DNA of 64,000 nt from assembly GCA_013791855.1 (NCBI GenBank), contig VMTA01000019.1, positions 124,001-188,000 on the forward strand, given 5' to 3'. A model generated the notes under the pieces. It had not been told where the DNA came from. It did not search any database and saw nothing but the letters and a program-made list of their open reading frames with translations. This document shows, piece by piece, positions 46,203 to 55,603 of this stretch. The translations under genes were made by a program, and so were the position numbers. How positions within the stretch are numbered: position 1 is the first letter of the stretch; each line of letters opens with the position of its first letter. Source of the stretch: Sideroxydans sp. (GTDB lineage: Bacteria > Pseudomonadota > Gammaproteobacteria > Burkholderiales > Gallionellaceae).

Positions 46203-48878
46203 TTACAAAGCCTTGCTGACTTTCATGATGCCGGGATCTTCGCTGCTCGGCTTGGTTGTGAAGCCCAAGCGTGTCATCAGTTTGAGCATGTTGTGGTTGT
46301 GGCTGAGAACTTCACCTTCGATGGTCGCCAAGCCGATGGAACGTGCCGCTTCCATCAATGACACCATCAGTTTCTGGCCCAATCCTTTGCCTGTCACGTT
46401 GTCTGCGACGACCAGCGCGAACTCGCATGTCTCGCCATCCGGATTGATGGAGTAGCGTGCCACGCCCAACTCGGTTTCTTCCTTTTCACCGGTGACCGCC
46501 ACCAGCGCCATCTCGCGGCTGTAGTCGATCTGCGTCAGACGGGCGAGCATCTCTTCAGTCAGCTCCTGCACGCTGTTCATGAAGCGGAAGTATTTCGATT
46601 CATCCGAGAGGTCGTGCACGAAACGTTTCACCAGTTCGGCATCTTCCGGGCGTATCGGACGGATCACGATGTCTGTCCCGTCGGCCAATTGCCATCTGCT
46701 CACCAGATGGGTGGGGTAGGGGTAGATCGCCATGTGTGCGTAGCGGTCTGAACTGGGTTGGCGATATTCCACCACCACGCGTGCGTCGGCAGCCAGCGCG
46801 CCGTGCTCGTCCAGTATCAGCGGGTTGATATCCATCTCTTTGAGCAGCGGCAGTTCACACACCATCTCGGAGACTCGCAGCAGCACGTCTTCCAGCGCAT
46901 CGATGTTGGCCGGCTGCATGTTGCGGAATGCGCCCAGCATCTTGGAGATGCGTGTCTCCCGGATCAATTCCTTGACCAGGAAGCGGTTCAGCGGCGGCAG
47001 GGCGACTGCGCGGTCGCCCATGATCTCGACTGCGGTACCGCCCGCGCCGAAAGTGATGACCGGGCCGAACACGGGGTCGCTGGTCACGCCGATCATCAGC
47101 TCGCGCCCGTTCGGTTTGACGATCATCGGTTCGATGGAGATGCCGTCCACGGTCGCGTTCGGACGGTTCAACTTCACGGTATCGATGATGTGCTGGTATG
47201 CCGCACGCACCTCGTGCGCATTGCGCAGATTGAGCATCACACCACCGGCATCGCTCTTGTGCGAGATGTCCGGAGAGTTGATCTTCATCGCAACCGGATA
47301 ACCGAGTTGCTGCGCGATGAGCAGTGCTTCGTTGCCGGTGTGGGCGACCATGGTGCGCGCGACCGGGATGTGGAAGGCGGACAGCAATGCCTTGGATTCC
47401 ATCTCGCTCAATACTTTTCGGTGTTCCTGCATCGCGCCTTCGATGATCAGGCGAGCGCTTTCCACATCCGGTTCGACATGGTGCGAGAACGGGCCGGGCA
47501 TCTGCATCAGCAGCTTCTGGTTGCGGTAGTAGGCGGACAGGTGCGAGAACACTTCGACCGCCGGTTCCGGTGTGCGGAAGTGCGGACGGTGCGCTTTGGT
47601 GAACGCCTGACGTGACTCGGCGACTTGCACTTCGCCCATCCAGCAGGTCAGCAACGGTTTGCTGTGGGTATTGCCCAGCTCGATCAGTGCTTCGGCCGAT
47701 TCCAGCGGTTTGGTCATCGCTTGCGGTGTGAGGATGGCCAATACGCCGTCCACGTTCTCGTCTTCCAGGCAGGCTTTTACCGCATGGTGATAGCGGTCGG
47801 CCTGGGCATCACCGATGATGTCCACCGGGTTGCTGTGCGGCCAGTTGGATGGCAGATGCTGGTTGAGATATTCGATGGTGCCGTCGGACAGTTCTGCGAT
47901 ATTGAGGCCAAGGTCGACCGCGCGGTCGGTCGCCATCACGCCGGGACCGCCGCCATTGGTGACGATGGCCAGCCGATTGCCCACCGGTTTGAAACCGCAG
48001 GAAAGTGCGCGTGCAGCCGTGAACAGTTGCGTGACAGTCTGCACGCGCACCACACCGACACGGCTCACGGCCGCGTCGAACACATCGTCCGCGCCGACCA
48101 GTGAGGCGGTATGCGACATCGCTGCCTTGGAGCCGGCTGCATGGCGGCCGACCTTGACCAGGATCACCGGCTTGATGCGTGCGGCGGCACGCAGTGCGCT
48201 CATGAAGGTGCGAGCATTGCGGATGCCTTCGATGTACATCAGGATGCTTTGGGTCTTTGCATCCGACACCAGGAAATCAAGGATCTCACCGAAGTCGACA
48301 TCGGTCGAGGAGCCCATGGATACGACGCTGGAAAAGCCGACGTCGTTGCTTTGTGCCCAGTCCAGAATGGCGGTGCACAGCGCACCGGACTGGGAGATGA
48401 AGGCGATATTGCCGGTATCGGCGGCCCCCTTGTTGAAGGTGGCGTTCAGCCCGAGCGAGGGGCGCATGATGCCCAGACAGTTCGGCCCGATCAGTCGGAT
48501 GCCGTAGCGGCGGGCATTTTCCAGCAGTTGCTTTTCAAGGGCCGCGCCTTCATGGCCGGTCTCACCGAAACCTGCGGTGATGATGACGGCAGCCTTGACG
48601 CCATGGATGCCGCATTCCTCGATGATGCCGGGCACAGTCTGCGGCGGGGTGGCGATCACCACCAGATCCACCGGTTTGCCGATACTTGCAATGGATGGGT
48701 AGGCGCGCTGTCCCTGTATCTGCTCGCTCTTGGCGTTGATCGGATACAACTCTCCCTTGAATCCGCCCTCCAGCATGTTCTGAAAAACGATCTGGCCGAC
48801 CGAATCGGCACGCTCGCTGGCACCGATCACGGCTACGGATTTGGGGGCGAATAAGGGATTGAGGTAATGCTGGCTCAT
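46203..48878 (-). CDS. Pat-like acyl-CoA synthetase (ADP-forming) fused to GNAT acetyltransferase
   Basis: An 891-residue fusion. The N-terminal CoA-binding Rossmann domain (LFAPKSVAVIGASERADSVGQ) and succinyl-CoA-ligase-like domains are followed by ATP-grasp (SHKSDAGGVMLNL; residues about 480-700) and a C-terminal GNAT domain (about 735-890) with VADNVTGKGLGQKLMVSLMEAAR as acetyl-CoA site. This is the Pat/YfiQ layout of protein lysine acetyltransferases. His256 in MSHTASLVG sits where ADP-forming synthetases keep their catalytic His, so synthetase activity cannot be excluded. Start MSQHYLNPLF at 48878. It is divergent from an HDAC-family gene 74 bases away. Confidence 0.9.
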   Translation of the reverse strand: MSQHYLNPLFAPKSVAVIGASERADSVGQIVFQNMLEGGFKGELYPINAKSEQIQGQRAYPSIASIGKPVDLVVIATPPQTVPGIIEECGIHGVKAAVIITAGFGETGHEGAALEKQLLENARRYGIRLIGPNCLGIMRPSLGLNATFNKGAADTGNIAFISQSGALCTAILDWAQSNDVGFSSVVSMGSSTDVDFGEILDFLVSDAKTQSILMYIEGIRNARTFMSALRAAARIKPVILVKVGRHAAGSKAAMSHTASLVGADDVFDAAVSRVGVVRVQTVTQLFTAARALSCGFKPVGNRLAIVTNGGGPGVMATDRAVDLGLNIAELSDGTIEYLNQHLPSNWPHSNPVDIIGDAQADRYHHAVKACLEDENVDGVLAILTPQAMTKPLESAEALIELGNTHSKPLLTCWMGEVQVAESRQAFTKAHRPHFRTPEPAVEVFSHLSAYYRNQKLLMQMPGPFSHHVEPDVESARLIIEGAMQEHRKVLSEMESKALLSAFHIPVARTMVAHTGNEALLIAQQLGYPVAMKINSPDISHKSDAGGVMLNLRNAHEVRAAYQHIIDTVKLNRPNATVDGISIEPMIVKPNGRELMIGVTSDPVFGPVITFGAGGTAVEIMGDRAVALPPLNRFLVKELIRETRISKMLGAFRNMQPANIDALEDVLLRVSEMVCELPLLKEMDINPLILDEHGALAADARVVVEYRQPSSDRYAHMAIYPYPTHLVSRWQLADGTDIVIRPIRPEDAELVKRFVHDLSDESKYFRFMNSVQELTEEMLARLTQIDYSREMALVAVTGEKEETELGVARYSINPDGETCEFALVVADNVTGKGLGQKLMVSLMEAARSIGLATIEGEVLSHNHNMLKLMTRLGFTTKPSSEDPGIMKVSKAL

Positions 48879-48896
48879 GATGGAGGTCGGGGTAGG

Positions 48897-48925
48897 TTGG
48901 AGGTATTTCCTGCGAGCGCTATCAT
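48897..48925 (+). promoter_or_regulatory. Promoter for the HDAC-family gene
   Basis: TTGGAG (48897-48902), a 17-base spacer, and TATCAT (48920-48925), 27 bases before the GTG start. It lies in the short divergent spacer shared with the Pat-like gene. Confidence 0.6.
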
Positions 48926-48952
48926 AGCAGTCAAACACCACCGGAGATCACT

Positions 48953-49876
48953 GTGCAGACCGCTTTTATCAGTCATCCTTTGTGCCTGAAGCACGATATG
49001 GGTGCGCATCATCCAGAATGTCCGGCGCGTTTGCATGCCATAGAAGATCAATTGATCGCCTCCGGTCTGTACGGCTTTCTGCAACATCACGATGCACCGG
49101 ACGTCACGCGCGAGCAACTGCTGCGCGTACACGATGAGGCTCATATCGATTCTATCGAGGCTGCGGCACCCGCCGAGGGCATCATCTCTCTGGATGGTGA
49201 CACCTTCATGAATCCCTATACCTATCCGGCGGCACTGCGCGCAGCAGGCGCGGTGGTGCTGGCGGTCGATCTGGTGATGGGCGGCAAAGTGGAGAACGCG
49301 TTCTGCAATGTGCGTCCACCCGGGCACCATGCCGAGCGGGGAAAAGCGATGGGTTTCTGCTTCTTCAATAATGTCGCTGTCGGGGCGGCCCATGCGCTGG
49401 CGGCGCATGGCTTGTCACGTGTCGCCATCGTCGATTTCGATGTCCATCATGGCAACGGCACTGAGGATATCTTCAGTGACGATCAGCAAGTCATGTTGTG
49501 CTCGACCTTCCAGCATCCGTTCTACCCATATATCGGTGCCGAGACCCGCAAGCCCCATATCGTGAATGTGCCGTTGGCGGCGGGTTCTGACGGGGTGGTC
49601 TTTCGAAATGCGGTGACGGAAAGATGGTTGCCTGCATTGGAAGCGTTCAAGCCAGAGATGGTATTCATCTCCGCGGGCTTCGATGCCCACCGGGAAGATG
49701 ATATGTCCTCCATCGGTTTGGTGGAGGCTGACTACATCTGGGTGACCGAACAGATCAAACGCATCGCCGGGCATCATGCGCAAGCGCGTATCGTGTCGGT
49801 ACTTGAGGGGGGCTATGAGCTGCATGCGCTTGGGCGCAGCGCAGCGGCACACATCAAGGTGCTGAGCGGTTTGTAG
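48953..49876 (+). CDS. Histone deacetylase family protein (acetoin-utilisation/AcuC-like)
   Basis: Zinc-dependent amidohydrolase, 307 residues. Active-site tandem histidines are in NVRPPGHHAERGKAMGFCFFNN, the zinc ligands in VDFDVHHGNGTEDIF and AGFDAHRED, and GGYE closes the pocket. Bacterial relatives deacetylate acetyl-lysine, acetyl-CoA synthetase or acetylpolyamines. It is divergent from a lysine acetyltransferase-type gene, which suggests protein deacetylation here. The start is GTG (48953). Confidence 0.92.
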   Translation: MQTAFISHPLCLKHDMGAHHPECPARLHAIEDQLIASGLYGFLQHHDAPDVTREQLLRVHDEAHIDSIEAAAPAEGIISLDGDTFMNPYTYPAALRAAGAVVLAVDLVMGGKVENAFCNVRPPGHHAERGKAMGFCFFNNVAVGAAHALAAHGLSRVAIVDFDVHHGNGTEDIFSDDQQVMLCSTFQHPFYPYIGAETRKPHIVNVPLAAGSDGVVFRNAVTERWLPALEAFKPEMVFISAGFDAHREDDMSSIGLVEADYIWVTEQIKRIAGHHAQARIVSVLEGGYELHALGRSAAAHIKVLSGL

Positions 49877-49882
49877 ATAAAA

Positions 49883-49909
49883 AAAGACCGGCTGCTCTGG
49901 CCGGTCTTT
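49883..49909. terminator. Bidirectional terminator between HDAC-family gene and dksA
   Basis: AAAGACCGGC pairs with GCCGGTCTTT around TGCTCTG, with A upstream and T downstream. It serves both convergent genes. Confidence 0.85.
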
Positions 49910-49924
49910 CATTCGTAGCCGGAC

Positions 49925-50347
49925 TTACTTGGCTACTTGTTTCTCGCGGATCTCGTCCAGTGTCTTGCAGTCGATACAAAGGGTTGCGGTTGGACGCGCT
50001 TCCAGGCGGTTCAGGCCGATTTCGATGCCGCAATTATCGCAATATCCATAGTCGCCGGAATCGATACGTCCCAGCATCTTGTCGATGTTCTTGATCAGCT
50101 TGCGTTCACGATCACGGCTGCGCAATTCCAGACTCATGTCTGATTCCTGTGTTGCGCGGTCGTTCGGGTCGGCGAATACGGTAGCCTCATCCTGCATGGT
50201 ATGCACGGTACGGTCGATATCCTGGCTCAATTCGAGCTTCAAACCGGCCAGCACAGAGCGGAAATGCTCTAGCTGTTTGGCGCTCATGTATGCCTCGCCC
50301 TTTTTGGGCTTGTACGGGGCGGTGTTCTTATTCGCTTGCACTGGCAT
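49925..50347 (-). CDS. dksA: RNA polymerase-binding transcription factor DksA
   Basis: Secondary-channel factor that acts with ppGpp to repress rRNA, tRNA and ribosomal-protein promoters. The coiled coil has the acidic tip DPNDRATQESD (the two Asp bracketing the tip). The C4 zinc finger is CDNCGIEIG...CIDCK. Length 140 from MPVQANKNTAPYKPKKG; an ATG five codons upstream is less likely. Many promoters in this window have the GC-rich discriminator it targets. Confidence 0.95.
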   Translation of the reverse strand: MPVQANKNTAPYKPKKGEAYMSAKQLEHFRSVLAGLKLELSQDIDRTVHTMQDEATVFADPNDRATQESDMSLELRSRDRERKLIKNIDKMLGRIDSGDYGYCDNCGIEIGLNRLEARPTATLCIDCKTLDEIREKQVAK

Positions 50348-50439
50348 TGCGTATATCTCCAAGTTGGGCTGAATTTTTCAAGCGCGCTTTAATATCAGAA
50401 AGCGTATGTGGCTGCAACGATAAATTCGTGCCAAAATCC

Positions 50440-51024
50440 TTAAATAACTTTAACGCCTTGTTTTTCAAGCATATCGATCAGGGCTATCAAGGGCAGGCCA
50501 ATCAGGGAATTGGGGTCGTTTCCTTCGATGCGCTGTATCAGGGCTATTCCCAACCCCTCGGATTTGGCGCTGCCCGCGCAGTGGTAAGGTTGTTCTTTGA
50601 GCAGATAGTCCTCTATCTGTTGGTCGCTGAGCTGGCGAAAGGTGACATGAGTCTCGACCACCTCGGTCTGCATATCGCCGGTGCGGGCATTGAGCAGACT
50701 CAAGGCCGTGAAGAAACTTACCGTCTTGCCGCGCATGGCGCGCAGCTGGCGTACGGCGTTGTCGTGGGTCATGGGCTTGCCGAGTTGCTCGCCATCCAGC
50801 AGGGCGACCTGGTCTGAACCTATGATCAGGGCATCCGGGTGGCGCGCGGTGACGGCTTCTGCTTTTAAGCGGGATAATCGCCATGATGTCTGTCTCGCAT
50901 CCTCGTTTTGGAGCGGAGTCTCATCGACATTTGGTGAGTCGGTCAGAAAAGGTATTTGCAGGACTGACAGTAACTGACTCCTATATATAGAAGTCGAGGC
51001 CAGAACGAGGGGCTGGGAATTCAA
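50440..51024 (-). CDS. maf: Maf-family nucleotide pyrophosphatase (YceF type)
   Basis: House-cleaning pyrophosphatase; the YceF subgroup hydrolyses 7-methyl-GTP. It has LVLASTSIYRSQLLS (phosphate-binding start), the VDETPLQ segment, and IIGSDQVALLDGEQLGKPMT, where Q (GSDQV) in place of the T/D of YhdE is the YceF hallmark. Length 194. It is divergent from yceD, the typical maf-yceD-rpmF neighbourhood. Confidence 0.92.
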   Translation of the reverse strand: MNSQPLVLASTSIYRSQLLSVLQIPFLTDSPNVDETPLQNEDARQTSWRLSRLKAEAVTARHPDALIIGSDQVALLDGEQLGKPMTHDNAVRQLRAMRGKTVSFFTALSLLNARTGDMQTEVVETHVTFRQLSDQQIEDYLLKEQPYHCAGSAKSEGLGIALIQRIEGNDPNSLIGLPLIALIDMLEKQGVKVI

Positions 51025-51045
51025 GATGTTCCTTGTACAGTGTCT

Positions 51046-51074
51046 TTGACAGGGGAGGGGGGAATATATATCAT
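51046..51074 (+). promoter_or_regulatory. Promoter of the yceD-rpmF-plsX-fab operon
   Basis: A consensus -35 TTGACA (51046-51051), 17-base spacer, and -10 TATCAT (51069-51074), followed by gcgcgcctc. The yceD ATG at 51084 is only ten bases from the -10, so the transcript would be nearly leaderless unless another promoter exists. Confidence 0.72.
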
Positions 51075-51083
51075 GCGCGCCTC

Positions 51084-51569
51084 ATGTTTGCACGGCCTTT
51101 GATCGACAGTATTGAATTTGCCCGTAACGGCAGGACTTTGAACGGGGAAATCGCTGTTGTGGACCTGCCAAGACTGGCTGAATCGCTGGCCAGTTCCGAG
51201 GGATCCATTCGATATACCGTGCAAGGGATGCAAGCGGATGGCATGTCGTTCCTGCTGTTGGATATGAGCGGAATCTGTCATTTGCGTTGCCAGCGTTGTC
51301 TGGGAGATCTGGTATATCCGGTCGACATCGCCTCAAGGCTGCAACTGCTTGAGGGGGTTGACCTGATGCAGGACGATGATTCGGATGAGGTGGACGGGAT
51401 CGAGGCCAGCAAAGAGCTTGATGTTCTCGGTCTGGTAGAAGATGAGCTTCTGCTCTCGTTGCCTTTTGCGCCCAGGCATGACGAAGGTGTCTGTGAGCTG
51501 GCAAGCAAAAGTTTGGGAAAGGCTGACGACCGATTCGGTATGTTGGCCCAGTTGAAGAATAAATTTTAA
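51084..51569 (+). CDS. yceD: YceD family (DUF177) protein
   Basis: A 161-residue conserved protein with the paired-cysteine motif [12 protein letters not shown] (about residues 73-84) and an acidic region [31 protein letters not shown], both family-typical. Relatives in bacteria and plastids are needed for 23S rRNA accumulation. The start MFARPLIDS at 51084 is chosen; the track-length frame from 51033 would begin inside the promoter. Confidence 0.88.
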   Translation: MFARPLIDSIEFARNGRTLNGEIAVVDLPRLAESLASSEGSIRYTVQGMQADGMSFLLLDMSGICHLRCQRCLGDLVYPVDIASRLQLLEGVDLMQDDDSDEVDGIEASKELDVLGLVEDELLLSLPFAPRHDEGVCELASKSLGKADDRFGMLAQLKNKF

Positions 51570-51595
51570 GTAGGTTTTTTCGAGGAGTAGTTAGC

Positions 51596-51775
51596 ATGGC
51601 CGTTCAACAAAACAAGAAGACCCCGTCCAAGCGCGGGATGCATCGTTCACATGATTTCCTGACAGCCCCGGCACTGGCTATCGAGCCATCCACCGGCGAA
51701 CCGCATCTGCGCCACCATATCAGCCCGAGCGGCTACTATCGTGGCAAGAAGGTCGTCAACACCAAATCCGAATAA
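51596..51775 (+). CDS. rpmF: 50S ribosomal protein bL32
   Basis: A 59-residue ribosomal protein: [20 protein letters not shown], then a conserved TAPALAIEP and [14 protein letters not shown]. It is the form without the zinc-ribbon CxxC pair seen in many other bacteria. GAGGAG at 51582-51587 precedes it. It is flanked by yceD and plsX as expected. Confidence 0.96.
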   Translation: MAVQQNKKTPSKRGMHRSHDFLTAPALAIEPSTGEPHLRHHISPSGYYRGKKVVNTKSE

Positions 51776-51793
51776 GTTTTTTGTACAAGCTTA

Positions 51794-51839
51794 CAAGCCA
51801 TCCCTCGATTGCAGGGATGGCTTGCGTTCGACTTTTTTT
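51794..51839 (+). terminator. Long hairpin with delayed T-run between rpmF and plsX
   Basis: A 12-pair perfect stem, CAAGCCATCCCT (51794-51805)/AGGGATGGCTTG (51813-51824), with a 7-base loop. Seven T at 51833-51839 begin eight bases after the stem, so it is an imperfect terminator. It likely attenuates transcription into plsX or protects the rpmF message. Confidence 0.6.
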
Positions 51840-51857
51840 CGTACTTGAGGATGATTG

Positions 51858-52898
51858 ATGGGTGTCACGATCGCTATTGATGCCATGGGCGGCGACCATG
51901 GGGTATCCGTTACGGTGCCGGCTGCGATGTCCTACCTCGACAAGCATGCGGAAGATGTCATCGTATTGGTCGGTTTGACCGATCCGATCCGATTCGAACT
52001 GGATAAGCTGGGCGTTCCGCATGATCGTCAGAATCTGCGCATCCATCACAGCACCGAAGTGGTCGGTATGGATGAGCAGCCGCAGTCCGCTTTGCGCGGC
52101 AAGAAGGACTCGTCCATGCGGGTTTCCATCAATCTGGTCAAAAGCAACGAGGCGTCCTCTTGCGTCAGTGCCGGTAACACAGGTGCGCTGATGGCGACGG
52201 CGCGTTACGTGCTGAAGACGCTGCCTGGCATCGACCGTCCGGCGATCGCTTCCTACTTGCCTACCCACTCCGGCCAGGTCTGCATGCTCGATCTGGGCGC
52301 CAACGTCGATTGTACGGCGGAGCATCTGCTGCAGTTCGCCTTGATGGGCAGCACGCTGGTCACCGCGCTGGAACACAAAGAGAATCCGACTGTCGGCCTG
52401 CTGAACATCGGCAGTGAAGACATCAAGGGCAATGAAACCGTCAAAAAAGCCGGGGAACTGCTGCAGGCTAGCGATCTGAACTTCTACGGCAACGTAGAGG
52501 GCGATGACATCTTCAAGGGTGTCACGGATGTGGTGGTATGCGACGGATTCGTCGGTAATGTCGCGTTGAAGACGGCAGAAGGCGTGGCCAAGATGATGGG
52601 CGGCTTCCTGAAAGAGGGTTTCGGACGTAATGCACTGACCAAAATCGCAGCTTTGGTCTCTCTGCCGGTATTGAAAGCTTTCAAGCATAGGCTCGATCAC
52701 CGTCGCTATAACGGTGCCAGCTTCCTGGGTTTGAAGGGTATCGTGGTCAAGAGCCACGGTTCGGCAGATGCCTTTGCTTTTGAGTGCGCGATCGAGCGCG
52801 CGGCAGAGGAGGCGCGAGGTGGTATGCTGGAACACATAAGCGAGCACGTAGAAAAATGGCACAACGCGCGCCAGGCCAATGTAGGGGAGGCTGCTTGA
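51858..52898 (+). CDS. plsX: Phosphate acyltransferase PlsX
   Basis: Makes acyl-phosphate from acyl-ACP for phospholipid synthesis, 346 residues. It starts [15 protein letters not shown], the PlsX hallmark, followed by [28 protein letters not shown] and [21 protein letters not shown] at 51847-51850 precedes ATG 51858. Its stop overlaps the fabH TTG start (TTGA). Confidence 0.95.
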   Translation: MGVTIAIDAMGGDHGVSVTVPAAMSYLDKHAEDVIVLVGLTDPIRFELDKLGVPHDRQNLRIHHSTEVVGMDEQPQSALRGKKDSSMRVSINLVKSNEASSCVSAGNTGALMATARYVLKTLPGIDRPAIASYLPTHSGQVCMLDLGANVDCTAEHLLQFALMGSTLVTALEHKENPTVGLLNIGSEDIKGNETVKKAGELLQASDLNFYGNVEGDDIFKGVTDVVVCDGFVGNVALKTAEGVAKMMGGFLKEGFGRNALTKIAALVSLPVLKAFKHRLDHRRYNGASFLGLKGIVVKSHGSADAFAFECAIERAAEEARGGMLEHISEHVEKWHNARQANVGEAA

Positions 52899-53827
52899 AG
52901 ACTTATTCTAGAATCATCGGCACAGGTAGTTACCTGCCAGCCAATACGGTGACCAACTTCGACCTCGAAAAGACGGTCGATACCACGCATGACTGGATAT
53001 TTTCCCGTAGTGGCATCTCCGAGCGCCATGTGGCGGCTGAAGGCGAGATGTCCAGTGATCTGGCGTGTCAGGCCAGTCTTAAAGCCATCGAAGCCGCAGG
53101 TATCGCTGCCGACGAGATCGACCTGATCATCGTCGCCACGACCTCGCCGGATATGCCTTTCCCGAGTACCGCCTGCATTCTGCAAGACAAGCTGGGTATT
53201 CGTAACGGTTCACCTGCATTCGATGTGCAGGCAGTTTGCGGTGGATTCGTGTACGCATTGAATACCGCTGACCTGTATATCCGTGGCGGTCAGGCGAAGA
53301 CGGCTTTGGTCGTCGGTGCCGAAGTCCTGTCCCGCATGCTGGATTGGAACGATCGTACTACTTGCGTGCTGTTCGGTGATGGTGCGGGGGCGGTCATTTT
53401 GCGCGCTTCCGAGGAGCCGGGCATCATCGGTGCCAAGCTACACGCTGATGGTCGCCATCGCGAGATGCTCAAGGCAGATCCCAAGATATCCATGGATGGT
53501 CAGTCTGTATTTAAGTTTGCAGTCAAGGTGTTAAGTGATGTTGTTGAGGAATTGCTGGAGGAGCAGAAGCTTGCCGGGACCGACATAGACTGGCTGGTGC
53601 CGCATCAGGCAAACATCCGCATCATCGAAGCGACTGCCAGAAAACTGGGCCTGTCCATGGACAATGTGGTGCAGACCGTTTCCTTGCATGGCAATACTTC
53701 GGCAGCGTCCATTCCCTTGGCGCTGGATGCCGCAGTTCGCGCCGGGGATATCAAACCTGGACAGAACATACTCATTGAAGCCGTAGGTGGCGGGTTCACC
53801 TGGGGCGCGATACTCATCAAGTGGTAG
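52895..53827 (+). CDS. fabH: Beta-ketoacyl-ACP synthase III
   Basis: Initiates fatty acid synthesis by condensing acetyl-CoA with malonyl-ACP, 310 residues. The active-site Cys is in [14 protein letters not shown], His in [11 protein letters not shown], Asn in [13 protein letters not shown]. The start is TTG at 52895, with AGGGGAGG at 52883-52890 and the family-like [14 protein letters not shown]. Upstream in-frame sequence lies inside plsX. Confidence 0.95.
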   Translation: MKTYSRIIGTGSYLPANTVTNFDLEKTVDTTHDWIFSRSGISERHVAAEGEMSSDLACQASLKAIEAAGIAADEIDLIIVATTSPDMPFPSTACILQDKLGIRNGSPAFDVQAVCGGFVYALNTADLYIRGGQAKTALVVGAEVLSRMLDWNDRTTCVLFGDGAGAVILRASEEPGIIGAKLHADGRHREMLKADPKISMDGQSVFKFAVKVLSDVVEELLEEQKLAGTDIDWLVPHQANIRIIEATARKLGLSMDNVVQTVSLHGNTSAASIPLALDAAVRAGDIKPGQNILIEAVGGGFTWGAILIKW

Positions 53828-53838
53828 GGCATATATAA

Positions 53839-54771
53839 ATGACTCGATTCGCATTCGTATTTCCCGGTCAGGGCTCTCAATCGCGCGGCATGATGAACGG
53901 TTATGCCGATTTTTCTGCGGTACGCGATACCTTCACTGAAGCATCGGATGTACTGAAGCAGGATCTGTGGCAGTTGGTCACCGAAGGCGAAGATGCCGAC
54001 CTGAACGCCACGGTCAACACTCAGCCCATCATGCTGACCGCCGGTGTGGCGGTATATCGTGCCTGGCAATCTCAGAACGGCGCCATGCCTACGATGATGG
54101 CCGGCCACAGTCTGGGTGAATACACCGCACTGGTCGCGTCGGGCGCCTTGGATTTCGCCGATGCATTGCCTTTGGTGCGCTATCGCGCGCAATGTATGCA
54201 GGAAGCTGTACCGGAAGGCGTGGGCGGTATCGCCGCTATTCTGGGGCTGGATGATGAAGCCGTGCGCGCAGTCTGTGCTGAAGGTGCGCAGGGTGAAGTG
54301 CTGGAGGCCGTGAATTACAACTCCCCGGGACAAGTGGTCATCGCAGGCAATCGTGCTGCAGTCGAGCGCGGTATGGAGTTGGCCAAGGCCAAGGGCGCTA
54401 AGCGTGCCTTGATGCTACCGATGAGTGTGCCGTCGCATTGCAGTCTGTTGCAGGGCGCGGCCGACAAGTTGCGCACCTATCTGGAGAGCGTGACGGTGAA
54501 TGCGCCTGCAGTCCCGGTGCTGCATAACGCCGATGTCGCAGCCTATAGCGATGCGGCCAAGATCAAGGATGCACTGGTGCGTCAGTTGTATTCCCCGGTG
54601 CGCTGGGTCGAGACGGTGCAGGCATTCGGCCAGCAAGGCATCACGCACAACGTGGAATGCGCACCGGGCAAGGTATTGGCCGGTCTGAACAAGCGCATCG
54701 ACACCAATCAGCAGGCCATGGCAATCAACGACGGCGAAGCGCTGAAGGCAGCTTTGGCCTCACTCGCATAA
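53839..54771 (+). CDS. fabD: Malonyl-CoA-ACP transacylase
   Basis: Loads malonyl groups on ACP, 310 residues. FVFPGQGSQSRGM at the start, the nucleophile Ser in AGHSLGEYTALVASGAL, and the catalytic His in VPSHCSLL are canonical. fabG follows after ten bases. Confidence 0.96.
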   Translation: MTRFAFVFPGQGSQSRGMMNGYADFSAVRDTFTEASDVLKQDLWQLVTEGEDADLNATVNTQPIMLTAGVAVYRAWQSQNGAMPTMMAGHSLGEYTALVASGALDFADALPLVRYRAQCMQEAVPEGVGGIAAILGLDDEAVRAVCAEGAQGEVLEAVNYNSPGQVVIAGNRAAVERGMELAKAKGAKRALMLPMSVPSHCSLLQGAADKLRTYLESVTVNAPAVPVLHNADVAAYSDAAKIKDALVRQLYSPVRWVETVQAFGQQGITHNVECAPGKVLAGLNKRIDTNQQAMAINDGEALKAALASLA

Positions 54772-54781
54772 AGGGGGAGTT

Positions 54782-55525
54782 ATGACATTGCAAGGACAAA
54801 TCGCTCTGGTGACCGGCGCTTCACGCGGCATCGGGCAAGCCATCGCTCTGGAGCTGGGCAAGCAGGGCGCGACCGTGATCGGTACGGCCACCAGCGATAA
54901 GGGTGCGCAGGCGATCAGCGAATACCTGACTGCTGCGGGGGTGACGGGCACCGGTCTGGCGCTTAATGTGAATGACGCCGCCCAGATAGATCTGGTGCTG
55001 GACACCCTGCGCAAGCAGTTCGGCGAAGTCTCCATCCTGGTCAACAATGCAGGCATCACCAAGGACAACCTGCTGGCGCGCATGAGCGAAGAAGAGTGGG
55101 ACGACGTCTTAACGACCAACCTCAAGTCTGTATTCCGTCTTTCCCGCGCTGTGCTGCGCGCAATGATGAAAGCGCGTACTGGTCGCATCATCAACATCTC
55201 ATCGGTGGTAGGTAGCAGCGGCAATCCCGGCCAGACCAACTATTCGGCTTCCAAGGCTGGCATGGTCGGTTTCAGCAAGTCGCTGGCGCAAGAGATCGGC
55301 AGCCGCAACATCACCGTGAACTGTGTCGCACCGGGTTTCATCGATACCGATATGACGCAGGCTTTGGGCGAAGAACAGCGCGCCAAACTGGTCGAGCATG
55401 TGCCGCTGAAGCGTCTGGGAAAACCGGAAGATATCGCGGCGGCTGTAGCTTTTCTGGCAGGCCCCGGCGCAGCCTATATCACAGGTACAACAGTACATGT
55501 CAATGGCGGCATGTACATGGAGTAA
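54782..55525 (+). CDS. fabG: 3-oxoacyl-ACP reductase
   Basis: NADPH-dependent short-chain dehydrogenase, 247 residues. The cofactor site is VTGASRGIGQAIA, followed by NNAGITKDNLL, catalytic Ser in INISSVVGSSGN and YSASK (Tyr-x-x-x-Lys). The ending TVHVNGGMYM matches FabG. Confidence 0.96.
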   Translation: MTLQGQIALVTGASRGIGQAIALELGKQGATVIGTATSDKGAQAISEYLTAAGVTGTGLALNVNDAAQIDLVLDTLRKQFGEVSILVNNAGITKDNLLARMSEEEWDDVLTTNLKSVFRLSRAVLRAMMKARTGRIINISSVVGSSGNPGQTNYSASKAGMVGFSKSLAQEIGSRNITVNCVAPGFIDTDMTQALGEEQRAKLVEHVPLKRLGKPEDIAAAVAFLAGPGAAYITGTTVHVNGGMYME

Positions 55526-55533
55526 GCGGTAGT

Positions 55534-55561
55534 TTGGAATTCGGCGCGAGTTTGGTAGAAT
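55534..55561 (+). promoter_or_regulatory. Promoter of acpP
   Basis: TTGGAA (55534-55539), 16-base spacer, and TAGAAT (55556-55561), followed by gcccgcgc. It gives acpP its own transcript inside the fab run, fitting the high demand for ACP. Confidence 0.7.
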
Positions 55562-55603
55562 GCCCGCGCTTTTTATACTTTAACTAAATGGGAGCACTAC
55601 AAA

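Noticed and set aside
46758-47615. Plus-strand frame (285 aa) opposite the Pat-like gene
   Set aside because: Antisense to the ATP-grasp region; no motifs.
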